Assembly (NCBI RefSeq): GCF_013184525.1
Contig: NZ_JAAOIZ010000004.1
Span: forward strand, 496,001-560,000
From: Chryseobacterium sp. LAM-KRS1
Lineage (GTDB): Bacteria > Bacteroidota > Bacteroidia > Flavobacteriales > Weeksellaceae
Reading direction: 5' to 3'
DNA length: 64,000 nt
This document shows, piece after piece, positions 8,652 through 17,720 of the stretch. Under the pieces are notes generated by a model that saw only the letters and a list, made by a program, of their open reading frames with translations, was not told where the DNA came from and did not search any database. The translations under genes and the position numbers were made by a program. The stretch's first letter is position 1. Every line of letters begins with the position of its first letter.

Positions 8652-8681
8652 CAAATTTAATTTTTTTTTCAAGATTCACAA
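8652..8681 (-). promoter_or_regulatory. Promoter of gdhA
   Basis: Minus strand: TTG (8681-8679), 19-base spacer, TAAATTTG (8659-8652), a near-ideal Bacteroidota promoter 26 bases before the ATG. The spacer holds a nine-base A run. Confidence 0.75.
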
Positions 8682-8815
8682 CACCTTAATTGATGATTAT
8701 TGAAAATTTAATAATTATGAGGGAAAATATTATTAAATTAATAATTAGTAGTTAAATTTTATTAAAAATTAAATGTTATTTGTGAAATAATGCAATATTA
8801 AGAAATAGTTAAATT

Positions 8816-9925
8816 TCAAATTGCCACAAATTCTCTCCCGGAAAGTGATTTCACTTTCCCTAAAAGCTCTAATTCCAAAATTATGGGCAAAATTTTGTGT
8901 GTCGGAAGCGTAATTTGCTGGGCTAGATCATCTAAATTTATTTGTGGATTCTTTAGGATAAATTTATAGATTAAATTTTGATTATCAGTTAGTTGTATGC
9001 TTGTGGAAGAATAAGGGAAAAGTTCTTCCATTTTTTCCTTCGGCTTGTTAAAACCAAGGGTATAAATAAGATCTTTTATTGTAGAAATTATTGCTGCTTT
9101 ATTTTGAGAAATTAGCTGATTGCAACCTTGGCTATGTTGATCCGTGACTTTTCCCGGGAGAGCAAAAACATCCCTGTTGTAGCCGTTTGCAAAAGTTGCT
9201 GTACTTACAGATCCTCCCCCAAAAGCGGTTTCTACCACAATTGTAGCAGGAGACAAACCCGCAATAATCCTATTTCTCTGAATGAAATTTTCTCTGTCGG
9301 GTTTCCTGGAAGAATTAAATTCTGTAAAAAGAGCCCCTCCTTCATTAATTATTCTGTCAGCCAGTTTCTTATTTTTGGACGGATATAAAGTATGGAAGCC
9401 ATGGGCTAGAACACCAATCGTAGGGATTTTATGAAGCAGGGATTGCTCATGAACTTCCTTATCTGCTCCCAAAGCCAGGCCACTGACCGAAACAAAATTG
9501 TAGGATTGGGCTTCATGAAAAAAGTCACTTATAAATTGTTTCCCATATGATGTGATAGTACGTGTACCCACAATACTTAATGGTTGTAAGTTTTCATTGT
9601 AGGTTCCTTTTTGGTATAAAATAGCAGGAGCGTCTTCACATTCATGGAGTAAATAAGGAAGTTCTTTCAGATGTTTTAACCTGATCTGAATACCATTACG
9701 CTCGCAAAATTTTAATTCTTTTTCTGCGAAGTGTAAATGAGACAAATTGCCAATATCTGATACGATTTTGTGACCAAATCCATCCAGCTTTTTATATTCT
9801 TTTTTGGCTTGTTCCCAGGCGTTTTTAGCGCTCCCGAATGCTTTTGTGAGTTTAGAAAGATTAATGTCACCAATGAGGTTACATTCGCGTAATGCGATTG
9901 AATAAAGATGTTCTTCGGATATCAT
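8816..9925 (-). CDS. dprA: DNA-processing protein DprA
   Basis: The 369-residue protein has the DprA layout: an N-terminal helical domain, a Rossmann-like core with SIVGTRTITSYGKQ, VSGLALGADKEVHEQSL, GVLAHGFHTLYPSKN, IQRNRIIAGLSPATIVVETA and GGSVSTATFANGYNRDVFALPG, and a C-terminal winged-helix domain (about 300-369). DprA binds incoming single-stranded DNA and loads RecA during natural transformation. Its presence shows that at least this step of uptake recombination is encoded; competence itself cannot be judged here. It lies 34 bases downstream of the rhomboid gene on the same strand, probably cotranscribed. Confidence 0.95.
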   Translation of the reverse strand: MISEEHLYSIALRECNLIGDINLSKLTKAFGSAKNAWEQAKKEYKKLDGFGHKIVSDIGNLSHLHFAEKELKFCERNGIQIRLKHLKELPYLLHECEDAPAILYQKGTYNENLQPLSIVGTRTITSYGKQFISDFFHEAQSYNFVSVSGLALGADKEVHEQSLLHKIPTIGVLAHGFHTLYPSKNKKLADRIINEGGALFTEFNSSRKPDRENFIQRNRIIAGLSPATIVVETAFGGGSVSTATFANGYNRDVFALPGKVTDQHSQGCNQLISQNKAAIISTIKDLIYTLGFNKPKEKMEELFPYSSTSIQLTDNQNLIYKFILKNPQINLDDLAQQITLPTHKILPIILELELLGKVKSLSGREFVAI

Positions 9926-9959
9926 GTGTGCTTTTTATCCAAATGTAACAAATTAAGTT

Positions 9960-10727
9960 TTATTTTTTTCTTAATTCATCCAAATGATCCCAGATATCAT
10001 CTCTTTTTTTGTACGGCAGTTCTAAAAAGTCTTCAGGGTGATTTTCTTTATATTCCTGCCAAAGTTTGTCATCTTTTTCGCTATAATAATTGGGGAATTC
10101 CCAGATATATCTTTTCTTTTTTTCTCCTATGTTTTTAAATGCAAATGCAATAATACTTCCTACAACTGCTCCCGATAGATGGGCTTGCCATGATATTTTA
10201 CTCGGTTCCTGAAGATTGTAAAATAGTTCCTCCGGAAACATTCCCCAAACTAAACTGCCATAATAAAGTACGACCAGTAAAGAAATGGTGAGAAGCTTCA
10301 TATTCCATTTGAAGACCCCGCTGAAAAAGAGGAAAAAAGCTAGAACGTATACAATACCGCTCGCCCCAATTGTACATGTGTACATATATTCTCCTGTAAG
10401 AATATCTATGGGCGGAAGTAACCATAACAGCAAACCTGTTGCAAGCCAGCCTATGACAAATACTTTATTAGCCACTAACGGGTAAAACTGATATAGAAGA
10501 AACATCAATACGGCGATCGGAATTGAATTGCTAATGATATGATCCATATTTCCATGCAGAAGGGGAGACGTAATTATTCCAAGCAAGCCTTCAGGTAGCA
10601 GAGGTATAATAGCTCCAAAACAGCTTTGAAAAAAGCCCTGTGTCTGTAAAAAGTACCCCAGCCACATTGCTGAAAGCATCAGCAGTGGATTTATGATAGC
10701 TTTTCTGGAAATTGCGTTTTTAAACAT
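9960..10727 (-). CDS. Rhomboid-family intramembrane serine protease
   Basis: The 255-residue protein has six or so membrane segments and the rhomboid active-site set: HGNMDHIISN (58-67) in an early helix, the nucleophile Ser123 in GASGIVY, and His183 in WQAHLSGAVVG. It should cleave membrane-anchored substrates within the lipid bilayer; the substrate is unknown. After the last helix (about residue 195) comes a charged soluble tail of about 55 residues rich in Lys, Asp and Glu. It is upstream of dprA with a 34-base gap, likely one transcript. Confidence 0.93.
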   Translation of the reverse strand: MFKNAISRKAIINPLLMLSAMWLGYFLQTQGFFQSCFGAIIPLLPEGLLGIITSPLLHGNMDHIISNSIPIAVLMFLLYQFYPLVANKVFVIGWLATGLLLWLLPPIDILTGEYMYTCTIGASGIVYVLAFFLFFSGVFKWNMKLLTISLLVVLYYGSLVWGMFPEELFYNLQEPSKISWQAHLSGAVVGSIIAFAFKNIGEKKKRYIWEFPNYYSEKDDKLWQEYKENHPEDFLELPYKKRDDIWDHLDELRKK

Positions 10728-10966
10728 GAAGAGATAATGTCAAATCAAAAGCCAATAATAAATTTCGGAAATTTTGGCGATGATTTCCAGATACGAAGTT
10801 TTTTTTACGACAAAAGGTAATGATTTTTATCAAGATTTAAATTTTAAAGGAATATAAAAGATTTGATTGCCTGAAAGTGGCTCGGTTTTCGTATGTTAAA
10901 GGATAATTTGTGAACAAAACAGGCTACCTGCTTTATAAATTATGGGTTCACACAAATTATATTTTA

Positions 10967-10974
10967 TACTTTTG
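10967..10974 (+). promoter_or_regulatory. -7 box of the DUF3078 gene
   Basis: TACTTTTG matches TAnnTTTG and lies 22 bases before the ATG at 10997. I find no TTG at the expected upstream distance. Confidence 0.55.
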
Positions 10975-10996
10975 TAATTGAAAAATTTTTTATTAT

Positions 10997-11920
10997 ATGA
11001 AGAAGTTTTTATTGCTTGTCGGTATTTCAATGCAGTTTTTTGTAAATGCTCAGGACATAAAAAAAGATTCAATCGTTGTAGACACTGTTAAACATTGGTC
11101 GGTTTTAGGTAAAAATACATTAATGTTCAATCAGGCCGCTTTTTCAAATTGGGTTGGTGGAGGAGCCAACAATGTTGGCTGGCTTGCAGGTATCGATTAT
11201 AATCTTACTTATGAAAAAGATAAGGACCTATGGGAAAACATTATTATCATGGGTTATGGACAGAATAATACAAAAGGAGTGGGAACAAGAAAGACACAGG
11301 ATGTTCTCAATATTTCTACCAACTATGGAAGACAGTTTTCTAAAAGCTGGTATATTTCTTCCGGGGCAAGCTTACAGTCTCAATTTTCAGCAGGGTATGA
11401 AGACGGGAATAACCCGCAAGCAAAGAAAATCTCTAATTTCATGGCTCCGGGATATTTTAACATGGGTTTGGGGGTTACCTACAGACCAGATGATAATCTG
11501 ACGGTAACATTGCGCCCGGTCAATGCAAGATGGACGTTTGTTCTGGATCCTGACCTTCAGAAAGCAGGGAATTATGGTTTAAAAGCAGATGGCGACAGCT
11601 CTCTTCTGCAATTTGGTTTTTTAGGGAATGCTGTCTACAAAATTAAGCTTATGGAGAATATTAATCTGACTAATACTGCATCGATATTTTCAAATTACCT
11701 AGATCATCCGGATAGACTTGTGCTCGCTTATGGAGCAGTTGTCAATTTAAAAATCAACAAATATATTTCTTCCAATATTACGGTGGATGTACTCTATGAC
11801 CATAATCAAATCCAAAAGACACAGCTTAAACAGACTTTAGGAATTGGCATTGCCTATACTGTGAATAATGGAGTGAAGAGATCGGACAGGAAAGATAATC
11901 AATGGTGGATCAAGAAATAG
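10997..11920 (+). CDS. DUF3078 domain outer-membrane-like protein
   Basis: The 307-residue protein has a signal peptide (about 1-18, ending FVNAQ) and a beta-strand-rich body with the DUF3078 hallmarks HWSVLGKNTLMFNQAAFSNW and GGGANNVGWLAGIDYNLTYE. Alternating aromatic/polar strands and the absence of internal hydrophobic helices suggest an outer-membrane barrel. The family has no established function and is widespread in Bacteroidota. It is a single gene with its own -7 box and a strong bidirectional terminator shared with the suf operon. Confidence 0.88.
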   Translation: MKKFLLLVGISMQFFVNAQDIKKDSIVVDTVKHWSVLGKNTLMFNQAAFSNWVGGGANNVGWLAGIDYNLTYEKDKDLWENIIIMGYGQNNTKGVGTRKTQDVLNISTNYGRQFSKSWYISSGASLQSQFSAGYEDGNNPQAKKISNFMAPGYFNMGLGVTYRPDDNLTVTLRPVNARWTFVLDPDLQKAGNYGLKADGDSSLLQFGFLGNAVYKIKLMENINLTNTASIFSNYLDHPDRLVLAYGAVVNLKINKYISSNITVDVLYDHNQIQKTQLKQTLGIGIAYTVNNGVKRSDRKDNQWWIKK

Positions 11921-11940
11921 AGAAACGATATATCATAATA

Positions 11941-11970
11941 AAAAAAGCACTTCATACGAAGTGCTTTTTT
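11941..11970. terminator. Bidirectional terminator between the DUF3078 gene and sufD
   Basis: AAAAAAGCACTTC pairs perfectly with GAAGTGCTTTTTT around ATAC. The A and T runs make it a terminator on both strands, serving the two convergent genes. Confidence 0.85.
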
Positions 11971-11987
11971 GGTATCAATTTATTTTC

Positions 11988-13313
11988 TTAGAATTCAATG
12001 TCTACTTCTAATTTTTCAGCCAATAATCTGGAAATTTTTTCTTTTAAAGGTTCAATATCAATGTTTTGCATGGCATCATTGGCAAATGCATATAATAATA
12101 ACGCCTGAGCTTCTTTTTTAGAGATTCCTCTTGCTCTCAGATAGAATAATGCGTCGTCATTCAGCTGACCTACAGTACAACCATGTGAACACTTTACATC
12201 ATCTGCAAAGATTTCCAATTGAGGCTTTGTATCAATACTTGCTCCCTCGCTTAGCAAAACATTATTATTTTGCTGATAAGCATTGGTTTTTTGAGCTATT
12301 TTATCAACGAAAACTTTTCCGTTGAATACACCATGTGCCTTATCTTTAAATATCCCTTTATAGTTTTGATAACTTTCACAATTCGGCTGATTATGGTGAA
12401 CTGCAGTATGGTGATCCACCAACTGATCTTTTCCGATAATCGTAATTCCGTTCATAAATGAGTTGATATTCTGTCCGTTATGAATGAAATCGAGATTGTT
12501 TCTAACCAGTTTTCCTCCAAAGGAAAACGTGTTTACAGTTGTTAAACTATCTTTTTCCTGTTTTGCAAAAGTGTTGTCAATCAGATAAGAAGTGTCATTA
12601 TCATTCTGAAGCTTATGCCAGTCTGCTTTTGCATTGGGATAAGTGAAAATTTCAGTTACTGAATTTGTTAATACAAAAGTATCATCAAAATTATGGTGAC
12701 TTTCAATAATTTCCACTTTTGCTCCGTCTTCTACGATAAGCAGGTTTCTTGTGTTGTAGAAGGTGTTTTCCTCTTGATTTTGTGAAAGATAGAAAACGTG
12801 GATAGGTTTTTCAATAACTACATTTTTAGGAACTTTCAGGAAGAACCCGTATTTGCAGTAAGCAAGATTCAGGTCCGTGAAAGCTGATTTTTCTGCAGCA
12901 ATTGTATTAAAGTATTTATCAAATACTTCTTTATGCTTCTCATCATTCAAAGCATAGTTGAAGGACAAGAACTCTACATTCTCAATAGAAACTTTTGATA
13001 ATTCTTTATGAAGTTTACCATTCACAAAAACAATCCAGTCAAAATTTTCTTCACCAAGATGCAATTGTTCCAATTGTTCTTTAGTAATATTGTGACCTTC
13101 TTTAGGGAAAAAATTATAGTTTTTTTCCGTGATCTCTTTTAGGTTGGTATATTTATATTCTTCGTCTTTTTTGGTTGGAAAACCAATACTTTCGAACGCC
13201 CGAAGAGCTGACTTTCTATCTTCATCCAGAAATCTGTGACGAAGACTTTCCAAAAACTCATCGTGGTTGTCAATAATTTGATCGTATAAAGCCATTACTG
13301 AAATTTCGGCCAT
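11988..13313 (-). CDS. sufD: Fe-S cluster assembly scaffold protein SufD
   Basis: About 441 residues with a right-handed beta-helix core and the SufD end region FADDVKCSHGCTVGQLNDDALFYLRARGI, whose Cys-Ser-His-Gly holds the conserved His of SufD. With SufB and SufC it forms the SufBC2D scaffold on which Fe-S clusters are built. I place the start at the ATG at 13313 (a GTG sits one codon earlier; another ATG at 13295 is possible). It is the last gene of the suf operon, about 105 bases after sufC. Confidence 0.95.
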   Translation of the reverse strand: MAEISVMALYDQIIDNHDEFLESLRHRFLDEDRKSALRAFESIGFPTKKDEEYKYTNLKEITEKNYNFFPKEGHNITKEQLEQLHLGEENFDWIVFVNGKLHKELSKVSIENVEFLSFNYALNDEKHKEVFDKYFNTIAAEKSAFTDLNLAYCKYGFFLKVPKNVVIEKPIHVFYLSQNQEENTFYNTRNLLIVEDGAKVEIIESHHNFDDTFVLTNSVTEIFTYPNAKADWHKLQNDNDTSYLIDNTFAKQEKDSLTTVNTFSFGGKLVRNNLDFIHNGQNINSFMNGITIIGKDQLVDHHTAVHHNQPNCESYQNYKGIFKDKAHGVFNGKVFVDKIAQKTNAYQQNNNVLLSEGASIDTKPQLEIFADDVKCSHGCTVGQLNDDALFYLRARGISKKEAQALLLYAFANDAMQNIDIEPLKEKISRLLAEKLEVDIEF

Positions 13314-13421
13314 CACACCTTTTTTATGTATTTAAAAATTGTATTACCATTTGCGGTTTTTCCGCTTGACTTTTAGTAATGATTGATAAAATCGGTACTA
13401 AAAATATTTCTTCTTATCTAA

Positions 13422-14165
13422 TTAGTTAAGAAGCCAATCGTAACCTTTTGCTTCCAATTCTAAAGCAAGAGATTTGTCACCAGTCTTTATAATTTTACCG
13501 TTAGCCAGTACATGAACAAAGTCCGGTTGGATATAATTAAGCAATCTTTGATAGTGGGTAATCAAAAGAACTGCATTTCCTTCGTTTTTAAAGTAATTTA
13601 CTCCATCTGCAACGATTCTTAAAGCATCAATATCCAATCCTGAATCTGTCTCATCAAGAATAGCTAATTTTGGATTAAGCATCATCATCTGAAAGATCTC
13701 ATTTCTCTTCTTTTCACCTCCCGAAAATCCTTCGTTTAATGATCTTGAAAGGAAATCTTTTTTAATTCCAAGTTTTTCAGATTTTTCACGAATCATAGCA
13801 AGCATTTCTTTTGCCGGCATTTCTTCGAGTCCGTTTGCTTTTCTGTTTTCGTTTAAAGCAGCTTTAATAAAGTTAGTAACAGAAACTCCAGGAATTTCTA
13901 CCGGATACTGAAAAGAAAGGAATATTCCTTTGTGCGCTCTTTCTTCAGGAGCATCCTCATTGATGTTTTCGCCCTCAAAAATAATTTCACCTTCTGTAAC
14001 CTCATAATCTTCTTTTCCTGCGATAATAGAAGAAAGGGTAGATTTTCCTGCTCCGTTAGGTCCCATAATAGCATGGACTTCACCTGGTTTTATTTCAAGA
14101 TTGATACCTTTTAAAATTTGTGCGCCATCTTCAATTCTGGCGTGTAAGTTTTTTATTTCTAACAT
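13422..14165 (-). CDS. sufC: Fe-S cluster assembly ATPase SufC
   Basis: The 247-residue protein has the ABC ATPase set: Walker A GPNGAGKSTLSS (about 35-46), the SufC-type signature FSGGEKKRNEIFQMM (about 147-161), Walker B LAILDETDSGLDIDALRIVA, and the H-loop ITHYQRLL. ATP hydrolysis by SufC drives shape change in SufBC2D. Length and order are typical. It lies between an acetyltransferase gene and sufD on the minus strand. Confidence 0.97.
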   Translation of the reverse strand: MLEIKNLHARIEDGAQILKGINLEIKPGEVHAIMGPNGAGKSTLSSIIAGKEDYEVTEGEIIFEGENINEDAPEERAHKGIFLSFQYPVEIPGVSVTNFIKAALNENRKANGLEEMPAKEMLAMIREKSEKLGIKKDFLSRSLNEGFSGGEKKRNEIFQMMMLNPKLAILDETDSGLDIDALRIVADGVNYFKNEGNAVLLITHYQRLLNYIQPDFVHVLANGKIIKTGDKSLALELEAKGYDWLLN

Positions 14166-14183
14166 TTTATTTGCTTAAACAAA

Positions 14184-14693
14184 TTATTTTTGAATTCTAT
14201 ATACTAAACTTTCCGGCTGATCCGGGACATCATTAAGTTTTCCTGTCTGCTCCATTCCTGCTTTCTCCAATACTTTGATGGAAGCTATATTGTTAGGGCG
14301 GACAACACCGAAAATTTCCTTTTCATTTAAATCATTGAAACCGAAGTCTATTGTCTTTTTTGAAAATTCTGTTGCATATCCTTTTCCCCAAGCTTCGGGA
14401 GCAAAGCGATATCCCAGATTTAATTTTTCTGTCTCACCATACTTTTTATAGCTTAACCCTCCAAAACCAATGATTTTTTCCGGATTTTCTTTTTCTGAAA
14501 CAGCCCAGGCTCCAAAATTATTTTGTTCCCAGTGTTCCAGCATCCTATTAAATGTACTTGTAGCCTTTTCAAGGCTCATTGGTCCATTGGGATTATATAA
14601 ATTAGTCTGCGGATCATTATTAATTTCAAAAAATCTTTCAAAATCGTCTTTTTCAGGTTTTCTTAAAATCAATCTTTCCGTAGTTTCCTTCAT
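14184..14693 (-). CDS. GNAT acetyltransferase (RimJ/RimL-like) inside the suf operon
   Basis: The 169-residue protein opens with TTERLILRKPEKDDFERFFE, the N-terminal beta strand of RimJ/RimL-type GNATs, and has the acetyl-CoA loop region LGYRFAPEAWGKGYATE (about 92-108) followed by VRPNNIASIKVLEKAGM. It should transfer an acetyl group to a protein N terminus or small molecule; the target is unknown. It starts two bases after the sufB stop and ends 18 bases before sufC, so it is almost certainly transcribed with the suf genes. Confidence 0.9.
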   Translation of the reverse strand: MKETTERLILRKPEKDDFERFFEINNDPQTNLYNPNGPMSLEKATSTFNRMLEHWEQNNFGAWAVSEKENPEKIIGFGGLSYKKYGETEKLNLGYRFAPEAWGKGYATEFSKKTIDFGFNDLNEKEIFGVVRPNNIASIKVLEKAGMEQTGKLNDVPDQPESLVYRIQK

Positions 14694-14695
14694 AA

Positions 14696-16144
14696 TTACC
14701 CTACCGAACCTTCTAATGATATCTCTAATAATTTCTGGGCTTCAATAGCAAACTCCATTGGAAGTTTATTTAAAACTTCTTTACTGAACCCATTTACAAT
14801 CAAAGCAATAGCCCTTTCTGTATCAATCCCTCTCTGATTGCAATAGAAGATCTGATCTTCCCCAATTTTTGAAGTAGTAGCTTCATGTTCCAGCTGTGCA
14901 GTCGGGTCTTTGATCTCAATATATGGGAAAGTATGCGCACCGCACTCATTACCCATCAGTAATGAATCACACTGTGAAAAGTTTCTTGCTCCTTTTGCAG
15001 AAGGCATTACTTTTACCTGCCCTCTATATGAGTTCTGAGATTTTCCTGCTGAAATACCTTTGGAAATAATCGTTGATTTCGTATTTTTTCCGATGTGGAT
15101 CATTTTAGTTCCTGTATCAGCATACTGGTGATTATTAGTCACCGCAATGGAGTAAAACTCACCTATTGAGCCATCTCCTTTTAAAATACAAGAAGGATAC
15201 TTCCATGTTACTGCAGACCCGGTTTCAACCTGCGTCCATGAGATTTTTGCATTTTTTTCGCAAAGTCCTCTTTTAGTCACAAAATTGAATACACCTCCTT
15301 TGCCTTCTTCGTTACCCGGATACCAGTTCTGAACAGTTGAATATTTAATTTCTGCATTGTCCATTGCTATTAATTCCACAACAGCTGCATGGAGCTGATT
15401 TTCATCTCTGGAAGGAGCTGTACATCCTTCAAGATAAGAAACATAACTTCCTTCATCCGCAATAACAAGGGTTCTTTCGAACTGTCCTGTTCCAGCCTGA
15501 TTGATACGGAAGTAAGTAGAAAGCTCCATCGGGCATCTTACACCTTTTGGAATATAGCAGAAACTTCCGTCAGAAAAAACCGCGGAGTTTAATGCAGAAT
15601 AAAAATTATCTCCTCTTGGAACTACTTTTCCAAGATATTTTTTCACAAGGTCTGGGTGATTTTTTATCGCTTCGGAAATAGAGCAGAAAATAATTCCTTT
15701 TTCTGCTAGGGTTTCCTGAAAAGTTGTTTTTACAGAAATAGAATCGATGACGATATCTACCGCAACTCCCGAAAGTCTTTTTTGCTCTTCGATATTGATA
15801 CCTAGCTTTTCAAATGTTTTGAGAAGCTCAGGATCCACCTCATCTAAGCTTGCTAGCTCAGGATTTTTCTTTGGAGCAGCATAATAACGGATAGCTTGGA
15901 AATCTGGTTTCTCATACTTAATATTTGCCCAGGTAGGTTCTACCATTTTAAGCCATATTCTGAAAGATTCCAAACGCCATTCTGTCATCCATTCCGGTTC
16001 TTCTTTTTTAGCAGAAATGGCACGGATGATATTCTCATCTAAACCAATTGGGAAATCTTCATAATCGATCTTGGTTTCCCAACCGAATTCATACTTTTTA
16101 TTTTCTAAATCGACGCGTAAATCGTCTTCTGTATATTTACTCAT
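14696..16144 (-). CDS. sufB: Fe-S cluster assembly protein SufB
   Basis: The 482-residue protein matches SufB in length and motifs: [14 protein letters not shown] in the middle, [20 protein letters not shown], and the C-terminal [20 protein letters not shown], which carries the conserved Cys-Glu region thought to accept sulfur or iron. SufB is the scaffold subunit that receives persulfide from SufS/SufE. The start ATG is well placed at 16144. It is the second gene of the operon and is followed directly by the GNAT gene. Confidence 0.97.
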   Translation of the reverse strand: MSKYTEDDLRVDLENKKYEFGWETKIDYEDFPIGLDENIIRAISAKKEEPEWMTEWRLESFRIWLKMVEPTWANIKYEKPDFQAIRYYAAPKKNPELASLDEVDPELLKTFEKLGINIEEQKRLSGVAVDIVIDSISVKTTFQETLAEKGIIFCSISEAIKNHPDLVKKYLGKVVPRGDNFYSALNSAVFSDGSFCYIPKGVRCPMELSTYFRINQAGTGQFERTLVIADEGSYVSYLEGCTAPSRDENQLHAAVVELIAMDNAEIKYSTVQNWYPGNEEGKGGVFNFVTKRGLCEKNAKISWTQVETGSAVTWKYPSCILKGDGSIGEFYSIAVTNNHQYADTGTKMIHIGKNTKSTIISKGISAGKSQNSYRGQVKVMPSAKGARNFSQCDSLLMGNECGAHTFPYIEIKDPTAQLEHEATTSKIGEDQIFYCNQRGIDTERAIALIVNGFSKEVLNKLPMEFAIEAQKLLEISLEGSVG

Positions 16145-16153
16145 TATTTTTTT

Positions 16154-16180
16154 TTAGATTTCAGATGTTAGATTTCAGAT
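16154..16180 (+). repeat. Tandem 13-bp repeat between sufA and sufB
   Basis: TTAGATTTCAGAT occurs at 16154-16166 and again at 16168-16180, separated by one G, in the 83-base gap between sufB and sufA. The rest of the gap continues with related words (CTGATATCC, CATCTAATG). Confidence 0.8.
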
Positions 16181-16227
16181 TGAAGAACAGGTCTTTTATC
16201 TGATATCCAGCATCTAATGTCTTTTCT

Positions 16228-16557
16228 CTATAGAGAAAAACTTTCTCCACAACCACATGTTCTGGATGCATTCGGATTGTTAAAAACAAATCCTTTTCCA
16301 TTCAAACCTCCTGAATATTCAAGAATTGTACCCGCTAAATAGAGGATAGATTTTTTGTCCACAACAATCTTAACATCGTTATTTTCAATAATCTGATCTG
16401 TTTCTGTTTTTTCGTTATCAAACTTTAAAACATATTCCAAACCAGAACATCCTCCACTTTTCACCCCCACTCTTATATAATCTTCAGCAGGGTCAAAGCC
16501 TTCTTCCGTCATTAGTTGGATGGCTTTTAACTTCGCTTGATCTGATACTGTTATCAT
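16228..16557 (-). CDS. sufA: A-type Fe-S carrier protein (SufA/IscA family)
   Basis: The 109-residue protein has the three conserved cysteines of A-type carriers: GVKSGGCSGLEYVLKF (Cys about 38) and the C-terminal RTCGCGESFSL pair. It passes Fe-S clusters from the Suf scaffold to target proteins. It is the first gene of the suf operon, with a clear promoter 29 bases upstream of the ATG. Whether to call it SufA or ErpA/IscA cannot be settled from sequence; position in the operon favours SufA. Confidence 0.92.
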   Translation of the reverse strand: MITVSDQAKLKAIQLMTEEGFDPAEDYIRVGVKSGGCSGLEYVLKFDNEKTETDQIIENNDVKIVVDKKSILYLAGTILEYSGGLNGKGFVFNNPNASRTCGCGESFSL

Positions 16558-16585
16558 TGTATTTATTTAGAATGATTTAATCTTG

Positions 16586-16617
16586 CAAAAATACGAACTA
16601 ATTTCCGCAATCTCAAA
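16586..16617 (-). promoter_or_regulatory. Promoter of the suf operon
   Basis: Minus strand: TTTG (16617-16614), 20-base spacer, TATTTTTG (16593-16586); both boxes are perfect. No obvious inverted-repeat operator is visible next to it. Confidence 0.78.
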
Positions 16618-16768
16618 TTGAAGATATCTATTTTAATAATTCTAATCATAAGAGGATCATTATACATATGATCACTGCTATTAAAAATGGATAAATTTTC
16701 TGCGGCAAAATTAGTGATTCTGGTTCGATTTAACTTTAGACAGTATTTTTTATCTATAAAGAACTATT

Positions 16769-17707
16769 ATGAAAAATAAATTACCGGTCATTTTTGTGTT
16801 GTTTCTATTGTTTATGTCCTATGGACAGACGACACGTTATATTTATGAAACAGCTGTAAATCCGGATTCAATTAACCTGGTAGGGCTGAAGACTGAAAGG
16901 ACTTTCCTCGATATCAAAGGCAGTCAATCGTTATTCATAAGTGAACATAAATTAGTAAGGGACTCTCTTGTGTCAAACTTTAAACGGGATGAAAGGATAA
17001 GTAATAAAAAAGAGGGTAAAGATTTTTCAAAATTAGGAATAGGAAAATCGGGGGAACAGTCTTTTTTTGATTATTATATTCTGAAAGATATTCCGGATCA
17101 AAAAGTATATTATTATGACAGAGTAGGAGGGAAGCAGATTTATTATCAGGAGGACAGACCTATACAATGGAATGTAACAAATGATGTCGAAAAACAGAAT
17201 GGCTATTCGTCACAAAAGGCAACTGCTAGCTTTGCTGGAAGAACCTGGACAGCTTGGTTTACGAAAGACATCAATGTTTCTGATGGGCCTTACAAATTTT
17301 CGGGGTTACCAGGATTGATTGTAAAGCTTGAAGATGATAAAGGAGATTATAAATTTGATCTCATAAAAAAAGTTGTTGTAAAGAACTCTTTTGAAGAGCC
17401 TATGGATTCTGATGCGAGAAAAAGTTCAAGGGTCAATTTCCATGGAGATAAAGCGGCGTTGGAATTGGAGCTTAGTAAAAACAAAAGAAGTATAAACGGA
17501 GGAAATAACGGTGGTATGCAAGGTTTTGAGGCAGGCAGACATCAGGGAGGAATGAATGGTGGTGGAAGAGACGGAATGAGAGGAGGAGGAATGCGTCGTG
17601 GAGGAACGGGAATGAATGGGGGGAACAGTGACCTTCCTGCACAAAGTTTCGGCTCTGAAAATACATCCTTTAATACAGGAAGCCAAAATCCGATCGAATT
17701 ACAATAA
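16769..17707 (+). CDS. GLPGLI family protein (first of tandem pair)
   Basis: The 312-residue protein has a signal peptide (about 1-19, ending MSYGQ) and the family motif in FSGLPGLIVKLEDDKGDY, preceded by TWTAWFTKDINVSDGPY. The C-terminal 80 residues are a Gly/Met/Arg-rich low-complexity region, ending in NPIELQ. GLPGLI proteins are exported Bacteroidota proteins of unknown function, sometimes linked to surface or metal stress. A one-mismatch -7 box (TAACTTTA) lies about 30 bases upstream of the ATG. The next paralogue begins 13 bases after its stop. Confidence 0.9.
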   Translation: MKNKLPVIFVLFLLFMSYGQTTRYIYETAVNPDSINLVGLKTERTFLDIKGSQSLFISEHKLVRDSLVSNFKRDERISNKKEGKDFSKLGIGKSGEQSFFDYYILKDIPDQKVYYYDRVGGKQIYYQEDRPIQWNVTNDVEKQNGYSSQKATASFAGRTWTAWFTKDINVSDGPYKFSGLPGLIVKLEDDKGDYKFDLIKKVVVKNSFEEPMDSDARKSSRVNFHGDKAALELELSKNKRSINGGNNGGMQGFEAGRHQGGMNGGGRDGMRGGGMRRGGTGMNGGNSDLPAQSFGSENTSFNTGSQNPIELQ

Positions 17708-17720
17708 AAATATAAAATAA

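Noticed and set aside
8682..8815. AT-rich sequence with several partial inverted repeats after dprA, considered as a terminator or replication-related element.
   Set aside because: No GC-containing stem with a T run and no DnaA-box clusters are visible; likely plain AT-rich spacer.
10738..10821. A 27-codon open frame (ATG to TAA) in the gap between the rhomboid gene and the DUF3078 gene.
   Set aside because: No leader, hydrophobic segment or motif, no promoter box upstream, and frames of this length are expected by chance in AT-rich gaps.
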